Origin: Anaerolineales bacterium UBA2317
GTDB taxonomy: Bacteria; Chloroflexota; Anaerolineae; Anaerolineales; Villigracilaceae
Reading direction: 5' to 3'
Length of the DNA: 64,000 nt
Assembly: GCA_002345215.1 (NCBI GenBank)
Contig: DDVH01000022.1
Location: 124,169 to 188,168, forward strand
Shown here piece by piece: positions 1-7,562 of this stretch. Position 1 is the first letter of the stretch. Each line of letters begins with the position of its first letter. The position numbers and the translations under genes were made by a program. Below the pieces are notes generated by a model, which was not told where the DNA came from, did not search any database, and was given only the letters and a program-made list of their open reading frames with translations.

Positions 1-696
1 GCCATCGGCTCACATGATTTGACGTTAGATTTAATGGCACAATTTTTAGCAGAAAAAAATCGCCGCTTGGCTTCAGCAAATGTCGGTTCACAAGGTGGGT
101 TGGTAGCATTACGTAGAGGTGAAGCGCATTTTGCAGGCTCGCATCTGCTAGACCCAAACACTGGCGAGTTTAATATTTCATACATTCGTCAATACATGCC
201 AAATATAAAAGTTAAAGTTGTTGCGTTGGTGGGGCGTGAGCAAGGCTTGATAGTTAAGAAAGGAAACCCGAAGGGAATCAAAAGTTTAGGTGACCTCGCA
301 GGTCGAAGTCAAGAAAGAGGCGTGCAGTTTGTTAATCGTCAAAAAGGTTCTGGCACGCGCACCTTGCTAGATTATCATTTGAATCAGTTAAATATCCCCC
401 ATGAGTATATTGCAGGCTATCATCAAGACGAGTATACTCATCTCGGTGTTGCAACTGCGGTAGCGTCGGGTCGGGCTGCTTGTGGCTTGGGCATTGCCGC
501 CGCCGCACAAGCATTAGATTTAGATTTCATTCCGCTTTTTCAAGAGCGATATGATTTGGTAATCCCGAAAGAATTTGTAGATTTTTTAACGCCTCTCTTT
601 GACTTGTTAACTGATTCGCGTTTTCAACATTCTATTTCACTTTTGAAAGGATATGATGTGTCTATCATGGGCACCATTATTTTGGAGGACGAATGA
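1..696 (+). CDS. PBP-like (molybdate-regulator type) substrate-binding domain protein, 5' truncated
   Basis: The reading frame is open from base 1, so the true start lies upstream. The visible 231 residues look like the periplasmic-binding-protein-like domain (PF12727 type) found at the C-terminus of MerR/excisionase or XRE-type DNA-binding proteins: GSHD at the start, then GSQGG, and the hallmark GSHLLDPNTGE (about residues 46-56), KGNPKG, RQKGSGTR and GRAACGLG. In the family this domain senses a small ligand, often molybdate or tungstate. No signal peptide can be judged because the N-terminus is missing. The stop overlaps the start of the next gene (ATGA), so the two are probably co-translated. 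An N-terminal helix-turn-helix outside the window is expected but not seen. Confidence 0.75.
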   Translation, partial: AIGSHDLTLDLMAQFLAEKNRRLASANVGSQGGLVALRRGEAHFAGSHLLDPNTGEFNISYIRQYMPNIKVKVVALVGREQGLIVKKGNPKGIKSLGDLAGRSQERGVQFVNRQKGSGTRTLLDYHLNQLNIPHEYIAGYHQDEYTHLGVATAVASGRAACGLGIAAAAQALDLDFIPLFQERYDLVIPKEFVDFLTPLFDLLTDSRFQHSISLLKGYDVSIMGTIILEDE

Positions 697-1061
697 CCGA
701 AGGTTTAATTATTGACGACAATCGCCAAACGGCAGATGCTTTACAACAAATGTTGGGGTTATTAGATTTACCCGCAAAAGTGGCTTATGGTTCAAGCCCT
801 GCGATGTCATTATTAGCAAGTTTTATTCCGCAATTTATTTGCTTAGATATCAACATGCCCGGCGTGGATGGCACAGAAGTGTTGGCATTTATCCGCCGTG
901 AACCACGTTTGATGAAAGTGCCCGTCATCGTAATTACATCTGATGACCAACCCGAAACTCGTCAACAAGTGATGAAAAGTGGCGCACAAGCGATGATTAT
1001 CAAACCTGTGACGATAGATATGCTAGAAACCGCATTCAAAAAAGCTGGAGTAATGACATAA
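693..1061 (+). CDS. Stand-alone response regulator receiver protein
   Basis: A 122-residue single receiver (REC) domain without an output domain. The acidic pair is D8-D9, the phosphoacceptor D52 (in CLDINMPG), the conserved Thr T82 and Lys K104 (in IIKP). Such proteins relay phosphate or act by protein-protein contact. The start overlaps the stop of the preceding PBP-like gene by ATGA, which implies translational coupling. No Shine-Dalgarno of its own is obvious beyond GGAGG at 684-688, which fits well. Partner kinase unknown. Confidence 0.85.
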   Translation: MTEGLIIDDNRQTADALQQMLGLLDLPAKVAYGSSPAMSLLASFIPQFICLDINMPGVDGTEVLAFIRREPRLMKVPVIVITSDDQPETRQQVMKSGAQAMIIKPVTIDMLETAFKKAGVMT

Positions 1062-1091
1062 AAAAACGGACGCTGAAAGCGTCCGTTTTTT
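1061..1091. terminator. Bidirectional intrinsic terminator
   Basis: Inverted repeat AAAAACGGACGCT / AGCGTCCGTTTTT with a GAA loop, flanked by A- and T-runs, placed between two convergent genes. It can serve both. Confidence 0.85.
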
Positions 1092-1095
1092 ATTT

Positions 1096-1857
1096 TTATG
1101 GTTGGGGCCACGGAATATCTACAGGCTGTGAATAACCATGTTTTTCAACGGTATAAATTTTCCCGTATGATTCAGCAATACACCCATCTTCGTCTTTGAC
1201 TGTGTAACTGGTTTCATATTGATCTGGATATGAGAACGTCCACCAAATATAAAATGTATCTTGGCAAACAAAGGCTTCGATGAAATAGCCTCGGTCATCG
1301 TCGGCTGTCATTTCCATTTGATCCCACGTAATAGTGACTTCATCACCATTGCGAGTGGCTTGCACATTTTGGACAGGTCCGTACATGTTGCTACCAATGC
1401 TCAATAAATTAGGTTCAATTTTTTTAATAGTGCTGACGTCACCTACTACATCTACAACCGATGGGGCAACCCAGCAGAAGTAATTTAGTTTTTCGAACTT
1501 GATATATAGCCAGCGACTATAAAAAGCGGTGCCACGTACTTCGCCTTTATCACCGGTGTATAAATCTGCGGCGTGTAGATAGGCGGCAGATGGACCATAT
1601 CTACAATGGGCTTGTTTATTAACGGTGACTGTTGGAAATGTAAATTCAGGAGTTAATGTAATCGTTGGTTCAGGCGTGTTTGTAATCGTAGGCGTAAATG
1701 TAGCTGTAGAAGGCAATGTAGGTTCAGGTGTGGCAGTGACATAAATCACTTGCGGCGTAAGCGTTGGTGCAGGGGTAGGTGTTTCAGCGGGTGCAGATGG
1801 GGCACAAGCAGTTAATAAAAAGACAAACAACAATAAAATCAATTTCCAATTTTTCAT
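1096..1857 (-). CDS. Pro/Thr-rich lipoprotein with SH3-like and Ig/FnIII-like regions
   Basis: The 253-residue product starts with a lipoprotein signal (hydrophobic stretch, lipobox LTAC, Cys18). Residues about 20-75 are a Pro/Thr-rich linker (repeated PTP/TPEPT), typical of surface lipoproteins of Anaerolineae. Residues about 78-115 resemble a bacterial SH3 domain (CRYGPSAAY start). The C-terminal half looks like a beta-sandwich (VQATRNGDEVTITWD, as in fibronectin III). It is probably anchored outside the membrane and binds an envelope component; no catalytic motif is seen. Shine-Dalgarno GGAG precedes the ATG. Function unknown. Confidence 0.7.
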   Translation of the reverse strand: MKNWKLILLLFVFLLTACAPSAPAETPTPAPTLTPQVIYVTATPEPTLPSTATFTPTITNTPEPTITLTPEFTFPTVTVNKQAHCRYGPSAAYLHAADLYTGDKGEVRGTAFYSRWLYIKFEKLNYFCWVAPSVVDVVGDVSTIKKIEPNLLSIGSNMYGPVQNVQATRNGDEVTITWDQMEMTADDDRGYFIEAFVCQDTFYIWWTFSYPDQYETSYTVKDEDGCIAESYGKIYTVEKHGYSQPVDIPWPQP

Positions 1858-1907
1858 TCGAAATTCTCCAGTGCTTGGTATGGGTAATTAATTAGTTGCC
1901 TTGTATG

Positions 1908-2945
1908 TTACTTAAAGTTCTCTAACAGTGTTACTACATTTTTACCAAGTTCTTCATTAGCATAACCGCCTTCCATGATAATAGCAGTGGGGAGGTTTAG
2001 GCTAGCAATCCTTTTTCCTATTTCGGAAAAACCATTTCTGGTGACATGAAATTTTCCAAGTGGGTCGCCGTCGAAAGTATCCATACCTGTAGATAAAACC
2101 AAATAATTTGGTGAAAACTTTTTTATCATTTCAAGTGCTTCATCCAAAGCAATTAAATAACCAGCATCATCCGTTCCTTTTGGTAACGGAAAGTTTTTAT
2201 GAAAGCCGAGTCCATCACCTGCGCCAGTTTCATCTGCAAAGCCGGCGTAATGTGGGTATTCAAAATCTGGGTCGCCGTGAATGGAAATGGTTAATACATC
2301 ACTTCGTTCATAAAAAATATCTTGCGTGCCATTGCCTGCGTGATAATCAATATCCAATAATGCAGTTTTACCTTTTTGAGATAACCAATTCGCCGCGACA
2401 GAGGCATTGTTGATGAAACAATATCCGCCAGCATAATCTTTTCCGGCATGATGCCCAGGTGGACGACAGAGAGCAAAAGCAGAATGCTGAAGGCGGAAGG
2501 CAGATTCAGCAGAACTCAATGCACAATTTGCAGAAGCAAGTGCGGCTTGATATGTATGTTCCACAATGCACGCTGATAAATCCATCATGTAATATCCGCC
2601 ACGACCATGCAATGATGAAGTTGGACGAGCCTTTCTTCTTAATGCAAATGTTGCAGGTAAGAAGGCATGAGTTTCAGGCGAAGCAGATATTGAGGAATCT
2701 GAATCAAGCCACTCGGTCCAGCATGAAGCGAGAAAGTTAATATAATCTTTGTCATGCACGGCAAGAATCGGGTCGAGTCCAAAATCTGTTGGTTCTTTTA
2801 TCTCAGCCCAATTTGTTTGATTCAATGTCGATAAAATTTTATCCATGCGGTCTGGATTTTCATAATACGGCACGCGCTGACCACCATCAAACACTTCAAA
2901 AGGTGGGTAGTGTTTTCGATGTGCTTCCGAGTAAAATATGTTCAT
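1908..2945 (-). CDS. Histone deacetylase family protein, acetylpolyamine amidohydrolase-like
   Basis: 345 residues, the usual length for bacterial acetylpolyamine amidohydrolases. Active-site elements are complete: RPPGHHAG (H165, H166), the zinc ligands in DIDYHAG (D198/D200, H202) and D289 in STGMD, and the catalytic Tyr in EGGY (Y328). The N-terminus (EVFDGG..VPYYENPDR) matches the acetylpolyamine branch better than eukaryotic deacetylases. It would remove acetyl groups from acetylated polyamines or similar amides, which fits the polyamine genes at 47-60 kb, though they are distant. No Shine-Dalgarno is present; TAAAAT ends six bases before the ATG, so the mRNA may be leaderless. Substrate is inferred. 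Confidence 0.85.
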   Translation of the reverse strand: MNIFYSEAHRKHYPPFEVFDGGQRVPYYENPDRMDKILSTLNQTNWAEIKEPTDFGLDPILAVHDKDYINFLASCWTEWLDSDSSISASPETHAFLPATFALRRKARPTSSLHGRGGYYMMDLSACIVEHTYQAALASANCALSSAESAFRLQHSAFALCRPPGHHAGKDYAGGYCFINNASVAANWLSQKGKTALLDIDYHAGNGTQDIFYERSDVLTISIHGDPDFEYPHYAGFADETGAGDGLGFHKNFPLPKGTDDAGYLIALDEALEMIKKFSPNYLVLSTGMDTFDGDPLGKFHVTRNGFSEIGKRIASLNLPTAIIMEGGYANEELGKNVVTLLENFK

Positions 2946-2951
2946 AAAAAA

Positions 2952-2957
2952 ATTTTA
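2952..2957 (-). promoter_or_regulatory. Candidate -10 box of a leaderless promoter
   Basis: On the minus strand TAAAAT is followed by six T and then the ATG of the deacetylase gene. This spacing puts the transcription start at the start codon. No clear -35 was seen. Confidence 0.45.
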
Positions 2958-2970
2958 TCATAGAGGTAGC

Positions 2971-3528
2971 ATGGAACTGTTTGAAGCAATTCATGGAAGG
3001 CAAACGATTAGTAAAGTGAAACAAGATGAAGTTTCACGCGAGTTGATTGAAAAAATTTTAAGCGCGGCTGTGCAGGCGCCGAATCATTATAAAGTGAGAC
3101 CATGGCGATTTGTGGTGTTGACTGGTGACGGCAGAAAAAAATTAGGTGATGTGTTCGCCGCTTCTTTTTTGGAGCGGAATCCTGCTACGCCACCTGAGGG
3201 TTTAGACAAAACCCGAGCATTGCCACTGCGCGCACCTGTCCTAATTGCTGTTGCGGCAGATAAACCGAGTGAGCCAAAACATATTGAAGTGGAAAATATT
3301 TCGGCCGCTTCGGCGGCGGCTTATATCATGTTGCTGACTGCAAACGCACTTGGGCTTGGAGCGATTATCCGCACGGGTGAATGGGCACGTGACCCAAAAG
3401 TGAAAGAGTTTTTAGGTTTTGAAGCAGACCAACATATTATCGGCTTTATTTATATCGGTTATCCAGATGTGACTCCAGAGCCGTATGTGAGAGAAGGGTT
3501 TGAGGATAGAACGGTTTGGATGGATTGA
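2971..3528 (+). CDS. Nitroreductase family protein (YdjA-like)
   Basis: I chose the ATG at 2971, preceded by AGAGG, rather than the in-frame ATG 33 bases upstream that overlaps the divergent gene. The 185-residue product matches small FMN-dependent nitroreductases: MELFEAIHGRQTI at the N-terminus, AAVQAPNHYKVRPWRFVV (FMN-binding Arg/Pro region), GLGAIIRTGEW and a C-terminal IGYPD. The family reduces nitro compounds or quinones with NAD(P)H; the physiological substrate is unknown. Divergent from the deacetylase gene with only about 25 bases between starts, so promoters must overlap. Confidence 0.85.
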   Translation: MELFEAIHGRQTISKVKQDEVSRELIEKILSAAVQAPNHYKVRPWRFVVLTGDGRKKLGDVFAASFLERNPATPPEGLDKTRALPLRAPVLIAVAADKPSEPKHIEVENISAASAAAYIMLLTANALGLGAIIRTGEWARDPKVKEFLGFEADQHIIGFIYIGYPDVTPEPYVREGFEDRTVWMD

Positions 3529-3535
3529 ACACTAT

Positions 3536-3643
3536 GTCACTCTGAGCCTAAGCCCTGAACGAAAAGTGAAGGGCTGGCGAAGAGTCTATGAAATTGTAGA
3601 AGAGATTCTTCGCCACAAAAACAAGAACGCGGCTCAGAATGAC
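3536..3643. repeat. Dispersed palindromic repeat, family 1 (GTCAYTCTGAGCC ends)
   Basis: A 108-bp element with inverted ends GTCACTCTGAGCC and GGCTCAGAATGAC and an internal TTCTTCGCCACAAAAACAAG segment. It is in the opposite orientation to the copies at 22159 and 46816. It fills the gap between two convergent genes. Confidence 0.8.
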
Positions 3644-3654
3644 ATAAATTGAAA

Positions 3655-4473
3655 TTAATCCTTATACTTCAATTCGCCTGCTTCAATTGATATTGGCAGG
3701 CGATTTTGTTTTGGTACGAGTGGGCAAGTGGCATAGTCTGTGTAAGCGCAGGGCCAGTTTTCGGTGCGGTTGAAGTCGAGAATAAAATCGGTGGTTGTGG
3801 GTGGCGTGAGATAAATTCTGCGTCCGCCGCCGTAAGTTGTGGTGGTGTTGGTTTCATCTGAAAAAAATAGCAGTAAATCTTTGTCGCTTTTTTCAACTTC
3901 GATAACACAATCCACGCCTTTGAATTGAAAATGAACATGCCCCAGAAAAATTGCATCCACTTCATTGCCTAGTGATTCAATCTTTTTCACATGCTTCGGC
4001 GTTTCATACGGAATATATTTTGCTGGCACTTTATATTCTTCTTTGACTGGATAATATTTCAAACCATCAAACTTTTTCTTGGATGCTGATTCTTTATCCC
4101 ACATTCTGATTAAAAATCCATCGCCTCGTACTAAGACCTTCATGGTCAATGAACCGACGTGAAGCATATCTGGGTTTTCATCTTGGTCTGTGATTAAGTT
4201 TCTGCTTTCAGGGTTTGGAATATCGGAATTAAAAGTCACATCTTTTTCAGGGTGAAATGTGATTTTTCCGTTTTTGAGAATAAATTTTCCACAAAATGGT
4301 TTTGGGAAAGATGAATGAAAAATTTTATTACTTTCGTCGTTGCCAAAAGAATTGTCACCTTCTGCTAACCAAAATAAACCGACTAGGTTGAGCCAGTGTA
4401 AATCATTTGCTTTGATATTTTTGTCTTTTTCTTCACGAAATTTGAGAATATTTTTTTGATAAGAGGTTGGCAT
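3655..4473 (-). CDS. DUF1684 family protein
   Basis: 272 residues matching the DUF1684 pattern: WLNLVGLFWLAEGDNSFG near the N-terminus, DKESASKKKFDGLKYYPV in the middle, TTYGGGRRIYL, and the C-terminal LDFNRTENWPCAYTDYATCP followed by PKQNRLP. No signal peptide, so cytosolic. The biochemical role of the family is not established. The N-terminal coding region abuts a REP palindrome, and there is no Shine-Dalgarno; TACAAT lies seven bases before the ATG, suggesting a leaderless transcript whose -10 comes from the REP edge. Confidence 0.85.
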   Translation of the reverse strand: MPTSYQKNILKFREEKDKNIKANDLHWLNLVGLFWLAEGDNSFGNDESNKIFHSSFPKPFCGKFILKNGKITFHPEKDVTFNSDIPNPESRNLITDQDENPDMLHVGSLTMKVLVRGDGFLIRMWDKESASKKKFDGLKYYPVKEEYKVPAKYIPYETPKHVKKIESLGNEVDAIFLGHVHFQFKGVDCVIEVEKSDKDLLLFFSDETNTTTTYGGGRRIYLTPPTTTDFILDFNRTENWPCAYTDYATCPLVPKQNRLPISIEAGELKYKD

Positions 4474-4480
4474 AGTTTTT

Positions 4481-4486
4481 ATTGTA
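4481..4486 (-). promoter_or_regulatory. Candidate -10 box (TACAAT) overlapping a REP edge
   Basis: Minus-strand TACAAT, seven bases before the DUF1684 ATG. TTGTAA lies about 18 bases further upstream as a possible -35. The hexamer overlaps the outer bases of the REP palindrome. Confidence 0.45.
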
Positions 4487-4544
4487 GGGGCGACCCTTCA
4501 AGGTTTACAAAATTTATTAATCAACATGGGCGGGTCGCCCTTAC
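4484..4544. repeat. REP-like palindrome GTAGGGGCGACCC...GGGTCGCCCTTAC
   Basis: Inverted arms of 13 bases separated by about 35 bases. The GTAGGGGCG start is shared with the perfect palindrome at 52674 and resembles the REP hairpins around the transposase gene at 43 kb. Confidence 0.75.
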
Positions 4545-4548
4545 TTAT

Positions 4549-5427
4549 TTATCTTCCAAGAATTTCCAGCATGATATCTGGTCTATCTGTCATAATGCCA
4601 TCTACACCCCATTTGATGAATTTCTGCATGGTTTCTTCGTCGTTAATTGTCCATGGTTCGACGGCTAGATTTCTTTCGTGTGCTAAACGAATGAAAGATT
4701 CTGTCATTACAGTTATTCCACTTGATTCTTCAGGAACTTGTAATGAATAAAATTGTGGCGAATAAAATCCAGTAAGAAAAACTTTTGAGAGCAAAACAAA
4801 CACTGTGGTTTCATTTTTTGCACTGGATGTAGCAACTTCGGGGCAGGTTTCTCTAAACTCTTTCATTTTGTCATCATAAAAAGAAGCGACTACGATTTTA
4901 TCTCCCATGTCATATTCACGAATCATTTCACAAAACGGATCAATCATGGAAGTATTTGATTTTTTGATTTCAATGGTCATGTGTTTATCTGGAAAGGCTG
5001 TAAAGACTTCTTCTAAAGTTGAGATTGTGATTCCCTGTCCGCGAAATGGGAAAGTTGCGCCTTCATCTCTTGACCAGTCATAGCCTGCGTCATAAGTTTT
5101 TATTTCTTCTAAAGTCATTAACTCAACTTCACCTGAGCCATTTGTGGTTCGGTCTATGGTTTCATCGTGAATCAAAACTAAAACATTATCTTTGGTGATG
5201 TGTAAATCCATTTCAAGAACGTCAACACCTAAGTCAACTGCATTTTGAAATGCAAACATGGTGTTGCCGGGCCATAACCAGTCACCGCCTTGGTGGGCAA
5301 TCACCAAAGGCTTGGGTGGAGAAGATGTGTAATATGGATGAGCAGGTGCAGGCGTAGAAGTGAAGCGGAAGATGATTCCAAGAATCAAAAAGACAATCAA
5401 AATGATGTGCCAGCGTTTAAGTTTCAT
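4549..5427 (-). CDS. Glycerophosphodiester phosphodiesterase, membrane-anchored
   Basis: 292 residues. An N-terminal hydrophobic segment (about 6-21) is an uncleaved anchor or signal. The GDPD TIM-barrel follows, with the catalytic elements H45 (AHQGGDW), E72 and D74 (LEMDLHI) and H87 (IHDETIDRTTNGSG). The usual HRG and PENT motifs appear as HQG and PGNT, a mild departure that may alter substrate range. The enzyme hydrolyses deacylated phospholipid head groups to glycerol-3-phosphate plus alcohol, outside the membrane. The start lacks a strong Shine-Dalgarno; TAAAAT is six bases before ATG. Confidence 0.9.
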   Translation of the reverse strand: MKLKRWHIILIVFLILGIIFRFTSTPAPAHPYYTSSPPKPLVIAHQGGDWLWPGNTMFAFQNAVDLGVDVLEMDLHITKDNVLVLIHDETIDRTTNGSGEVELMTLEEIKTYDAGYDWSRDEGATFPFRGQGITISTLEEVFTAFPDKHMTIEIKKSNTSMIDPFCEMIREYDMGDKIVVASFYDDKMKEFRETCPEVATSSAKNETTVFVLLSKVFLTGFYSPQFYSLQVPEESSGITVMTESFIRLAHERNLAVEPWTINDEETMQKFIKWGVDGIMTDRPDIMLEILGR

Positions 5428-5433
5428 ATCTCT

Positions 5434-5439
5434 ATTTTA
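5434..5439 (-). promoter_or_regulatory. Candidate -10 box of a leaderless promoter
   Basis: Minus-strand TAAAAT followed by AGAGAT and the ATG of the GDPD gene. AGAGAT could alternatively act as a weak Shine-Dalgarno. Confidence 0.4.
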
Positions 5440-5473
5440 CCTTTATAATTTGAAAAAAATTGGAGTTTGAATA

Positions 5474-5872
5474 ATGAAGAAAGTTTTGGCTGTTTTGTTT
5501 GTTTTATTTTTAATTTCTGCGTGCGCAGAAACGAGTTCTTTTAGTAATGAAAGCGCACTCCCAACTGTGCCAGCTGATTATGCTAATTTGACGAATCCAT
5601 TAAGCGAGGATGCGGCGATAGCAGGTGGAGAAATTTTTCAGACGAATTGTGCGACGTGTCACGGCTCAGGCGGACATGGAGATGGTCCGGCGGGTGCGGC
5701 TTTGAATCCACCCCCGAAAGATTTATCTGTCTTGCAGGTACAGGTGAGTGATGGATATTTGTTTTGGAGAATTTCTGAAGGTAGCCCCGGCACAGCGATG
5801 GTGGCATGGCGCGGCATTTTAACCGAAGAACAAATTTGGCACTTGGTGACATTTATCCGGACATTGAAATAG
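5474..5872 (+). CDS. Class I c-type cytochrome, lipoprotein
   Basis: 132 residues. Lipobox LISAC gives a lipidated Cys17. A single haem site CATCH (C59, C62, H63) is followed by GHGDGPAG and the NPPPKDL segment seen in mono-haem cytochromes of the SoxX/CoxB-tail type; M109 in GTAMVAW is the likely sixth ligand. It would act as an extracytoplasmic electron carrier tethered to the membrane. GGAG lies about nine bases before the ATG. It stands alone, with a terminator right behind it, so its redox partner is not indicated. Confidence 0.9.
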   Translation: MKKVLAVLFVLFLISACAETSSFSNESALPTVPADYANLTNPLSEDAAIAGGEIFQTNCATCHGSGGHGDGPAGAALNPPPKDLSVLQVQVSDGYLFWRISEGSPGTAMVAWRGILTEEQIWHLVTFIRTLK

Positions 5873-5876
5873 TTAT

Positions 5877-5906
5877 AAAAAACGGACGTTTCAAACGTCC
5901 GTTTTT
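5877..5906. terminator. Bidirectional intrinsic terminator
   Basis: ACGGACGTT / AACGTCCGT stem with a three-base loop, A-run before and T-run after, between the cytochrome gene and the convergent receiver genes. Confidence 0.85.
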
Positions 5907-5908
5907 AT

Positions 5909-6277
5909 TTATCTTTCTTCTAAAGCGGCGACTATTTTTTCTGAAAGTTCATCAGGATGAAACGGTTTGGTGAGGTAGTCGTTTGCACCAGCACCAAAGG
6001 CAACGGCACGGCTGTCACTATCGTCTAACGCGGTGACAATGATAATTGGGAGTTTCTTAAATGCTGGTACTTCACGTAACATCCGGCAAACTCGAAACCC
6101 GTCAGGTTGTGGCATCATTAAATCTAACAAAACTAAATCTGGGCTTTCTTTTTGGGCAGTTTCTACGGCTTTAGAACTGTCGTTAACTGTAACAGTATTG
6201 TAACCGTCAGCTTTCAAAAGTTTTTCTAGCAAGTCGGTGACTAATTTGTCATCGTCCACCATTAAGATTTTGGTCAT
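5909..6277 (-). CDS. Stand-alone response regulator receiver protein
   Basis: Start taken at the ATG with AGGTG five bases upstream. A 122-residue REC domain: DDD near residues 8-10, phosphoacceptor in LLDLMMPQPDG (about D53), TALDDSDSR with the switch Thr, and the Lys in TKPF. It is a close paralogue of the gene at 6749 (shared NDSSKA, MMP.PDGF, TALD.S.S, GANDYL.KPF). No output domain. Third in a tandem of three receivers on the minus strand. Confidence 0.85.
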   Translation of the reverse strand: MTKILMVDDDKLVTDLLEKLLKADGYNTVTVNDSSKAVETAQKESPDLVLLDLMMPQPDGFRVCRMLREVPAFKKLPIIIVTALDDSDSRAVAFGAGANDYLTKPFHPDELSEKIVAALEER

Positions 6278-6362
6278 GTGCACACCTGAAAGTAAATTTC
6301 CTGTAATGATACATCAAAACATATAACATGCAAGACAAATAAACAAAACTGAAAGTATTTTG

Positions 6363-6731
6363 TTAGCCCTTATTTAACGTGGCGTTAATAAGCGTTAGAA
6401 ATGATTTTGGCTGAATTGGCTTTACGACAAAATCATCTGCGCCAGCGTTGAAAGAATCTCGTTTAGAGCCTTCATCACTTAATGCTGAAACCATAATGAC
6501 AGGGATATTGGTCGTTTTGGGGTCAGATTTTATCAACTTACACAATTGAATCCCGTTGATATTTGCCATCATAATATCAAGCAAAATTAAATCGGGTCCA
6601 AAAATTTCAATGGCGTTAGTGGCGTTCTTGCTTTCAGTAATCGAAAATGGCTCATGCCCGCTTGTTTTGATGATGTCTTCAAATAGTTTGGTAGTTTCCA
6701 AGTCGTCATCTACAATCAGTATCTTCGCCAT
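6363..6731 (-). CDS. Stand-alone response regulator receiver protein
   Basis: Start at the ATG with GGAG six bases upstream. REC domain of about 122 residues: ILIVDDD, phosphoacceptor in LLDIMMANINGIQ, SALSDEGSKRDSF and VVKPIQP. It is less similar to its two neighbours than they are to each other. Middle gene of the tandem; it lies 17 bases downstream of the 6749 gene, so probably on one transcript. Confidence 0.85.
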   Translation of the reverse strand: MAKILIVDDDLETTKLFEDIIKTSGHEPFSITESKNATNAIEIFGPDLILLDIMMANINGIQLCKLIKSDPKTTNIPVIMVSALSDEGSKRDSFNAGADDFVVKPIQPKSFLTLINATLNKG

Positions 6732-6748
6732 GTGAATCTCCAATAAAA

Positions 6749-7111
6749 TTATTCTTTTTTTAATAAAACTTCTACTTTGTAAGCAAGCTCATCTAGATTG
6801 AACGGCTTGGCAAGGTAATCATTTGCGCCAAAGGTAGTAGCCTTGCTGTTGCTATTATCTAAAGCTGTGATGATTAATATCGGCGTTTTGGTAAACTTTG
6901 GTTCATCGCGTAACATTTTGCATAACGTGAAACCGTCTGGGTAAGGCATCATAATGTCAAGGATAATCAAATCAGGGCGAACGGTATTTGCCGCTTGCAT
7001 TGCTTTCGAGCTATCATTCAGTGTAGTAACTTGATAGTTGGTTGCCGCAAGAAAGCGCCCTAACAAAGTTGTCACTTTTTCGTCGTCATCCACAATTAAA
7101 ATTTTTGACAT
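6749..7111 (-). CDS. Stand-alone response regulator receiver protein
   Basis: 120-residue REC domain: IVDDDEKV, phosphoacceptor in ILDIMMPYPDGF, ITALDNSNSK and LAKPF. Relative to its paralogue at 5909 it lacks two residues in the FGAGANDY loop (here FGANDY), next to the beta4-alpha4 surface used for partner binding. First gene of the three-receiver tandem. The cognate kinase is not in this window unless it is one of the distant kinases at 28 or 61 kb. Confidence 0.85.
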   Translation of the reverse strand: MSKILIVDDDEKVTTLLGRFLAATNYQVTTLNDSSKAMQAANTVRPDLIILDIMMPYPDGFTLCKMLRDEPKFTKTPILIITALDNSNSKATTFGANDYLAKPFNLDELAYKVEVLLKKE

Positions 7112-7162
7112 AAGGTTTCCCTGAAAACAACTCGCTGTCTTTGATTTCTTGTATTATACCCT

Positions 7163-7465
7163 TTAATGTTTAAGGTTCCACCTGCCAAGTAAAGTCTCAA
7201 ACTCTGTTAATTCTTCACATTGCTCGTCTAGCAACTTATACTCTGCTTGCCATTGAGTTTGAAAGGCTTGAAAATCCAGTTCAGATTCCCAACGGTCGAT
7301 GGTTAAGTAGGTTTGAAGGTTTGTTATATCTTGAAACAATTCCGTGCCAAGATACCCCGCCGACTTTTTGAACAACTTTGCCCAATCGCCGTTTGCGGAA
7401 TATATTTCTTCAAACTTTTTTGTATTTTCTTTTTTAACTTGATATTGCCAAATGATGATAAACAT
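7163..7465 (-). CDS. Antibiotic biosynthesis monooxygenase (ABM)-like small protein
   Basis: Start at the ATG preceded by GAGAGG. The 100-residue product has the ferredoxin-like ABM pattern: FIIIWQYQVKKENTKKFEEIY, a W/F-rich GDWAKLFKKSAGYLGTELF, then YLTIDRWESELDFQAFQ. Proteins of this type act as small dimeric oxygenases or ligand-binding proteins; many have no known activity. Cytosolic and monocistronic. Confidence 0.75.
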   Translation of the reverse strand: MFIIIWQYQVKKENTKKFEEIYSANGDWAKLFKKSAGYLGTELFQDITNLQTYLTIDRWESELDFQAFQTQWQAEYKLLDEQCEELTEFETLLGRWNLKH

Positions 7466-7562
7466 ACAACCTCTCAAATCAAAAAGTGCCGACTATATCC
7501 CTAATTTCTAGATTTTCAACAAACTACTTGTATACTGCCGAAATCAAGAATAGGAGTGAACC

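Noticed and set aside
2459..2520. GCTGAAGGCGGAAGGCAGATTCAGC segment in the deacetylase gene as a repeat insertion
   Set aside because: It resembles CAGAAGGCAG-type repeats, but the encoded loop has about the length expected for the family before RPPGHH, so chance similarity is as likely.
2108..2740. Two plus-strand open frames inside the deacetylase gene
   Set aside because: Antisense shadows of conserved active-site regions; the product is not protein-like.
2938..2970. Longer nitroreductase start at 2938
   Set aside because: It overlaps the divergent gene and has no ribosome site, whereas AGAGG stands before 2971.
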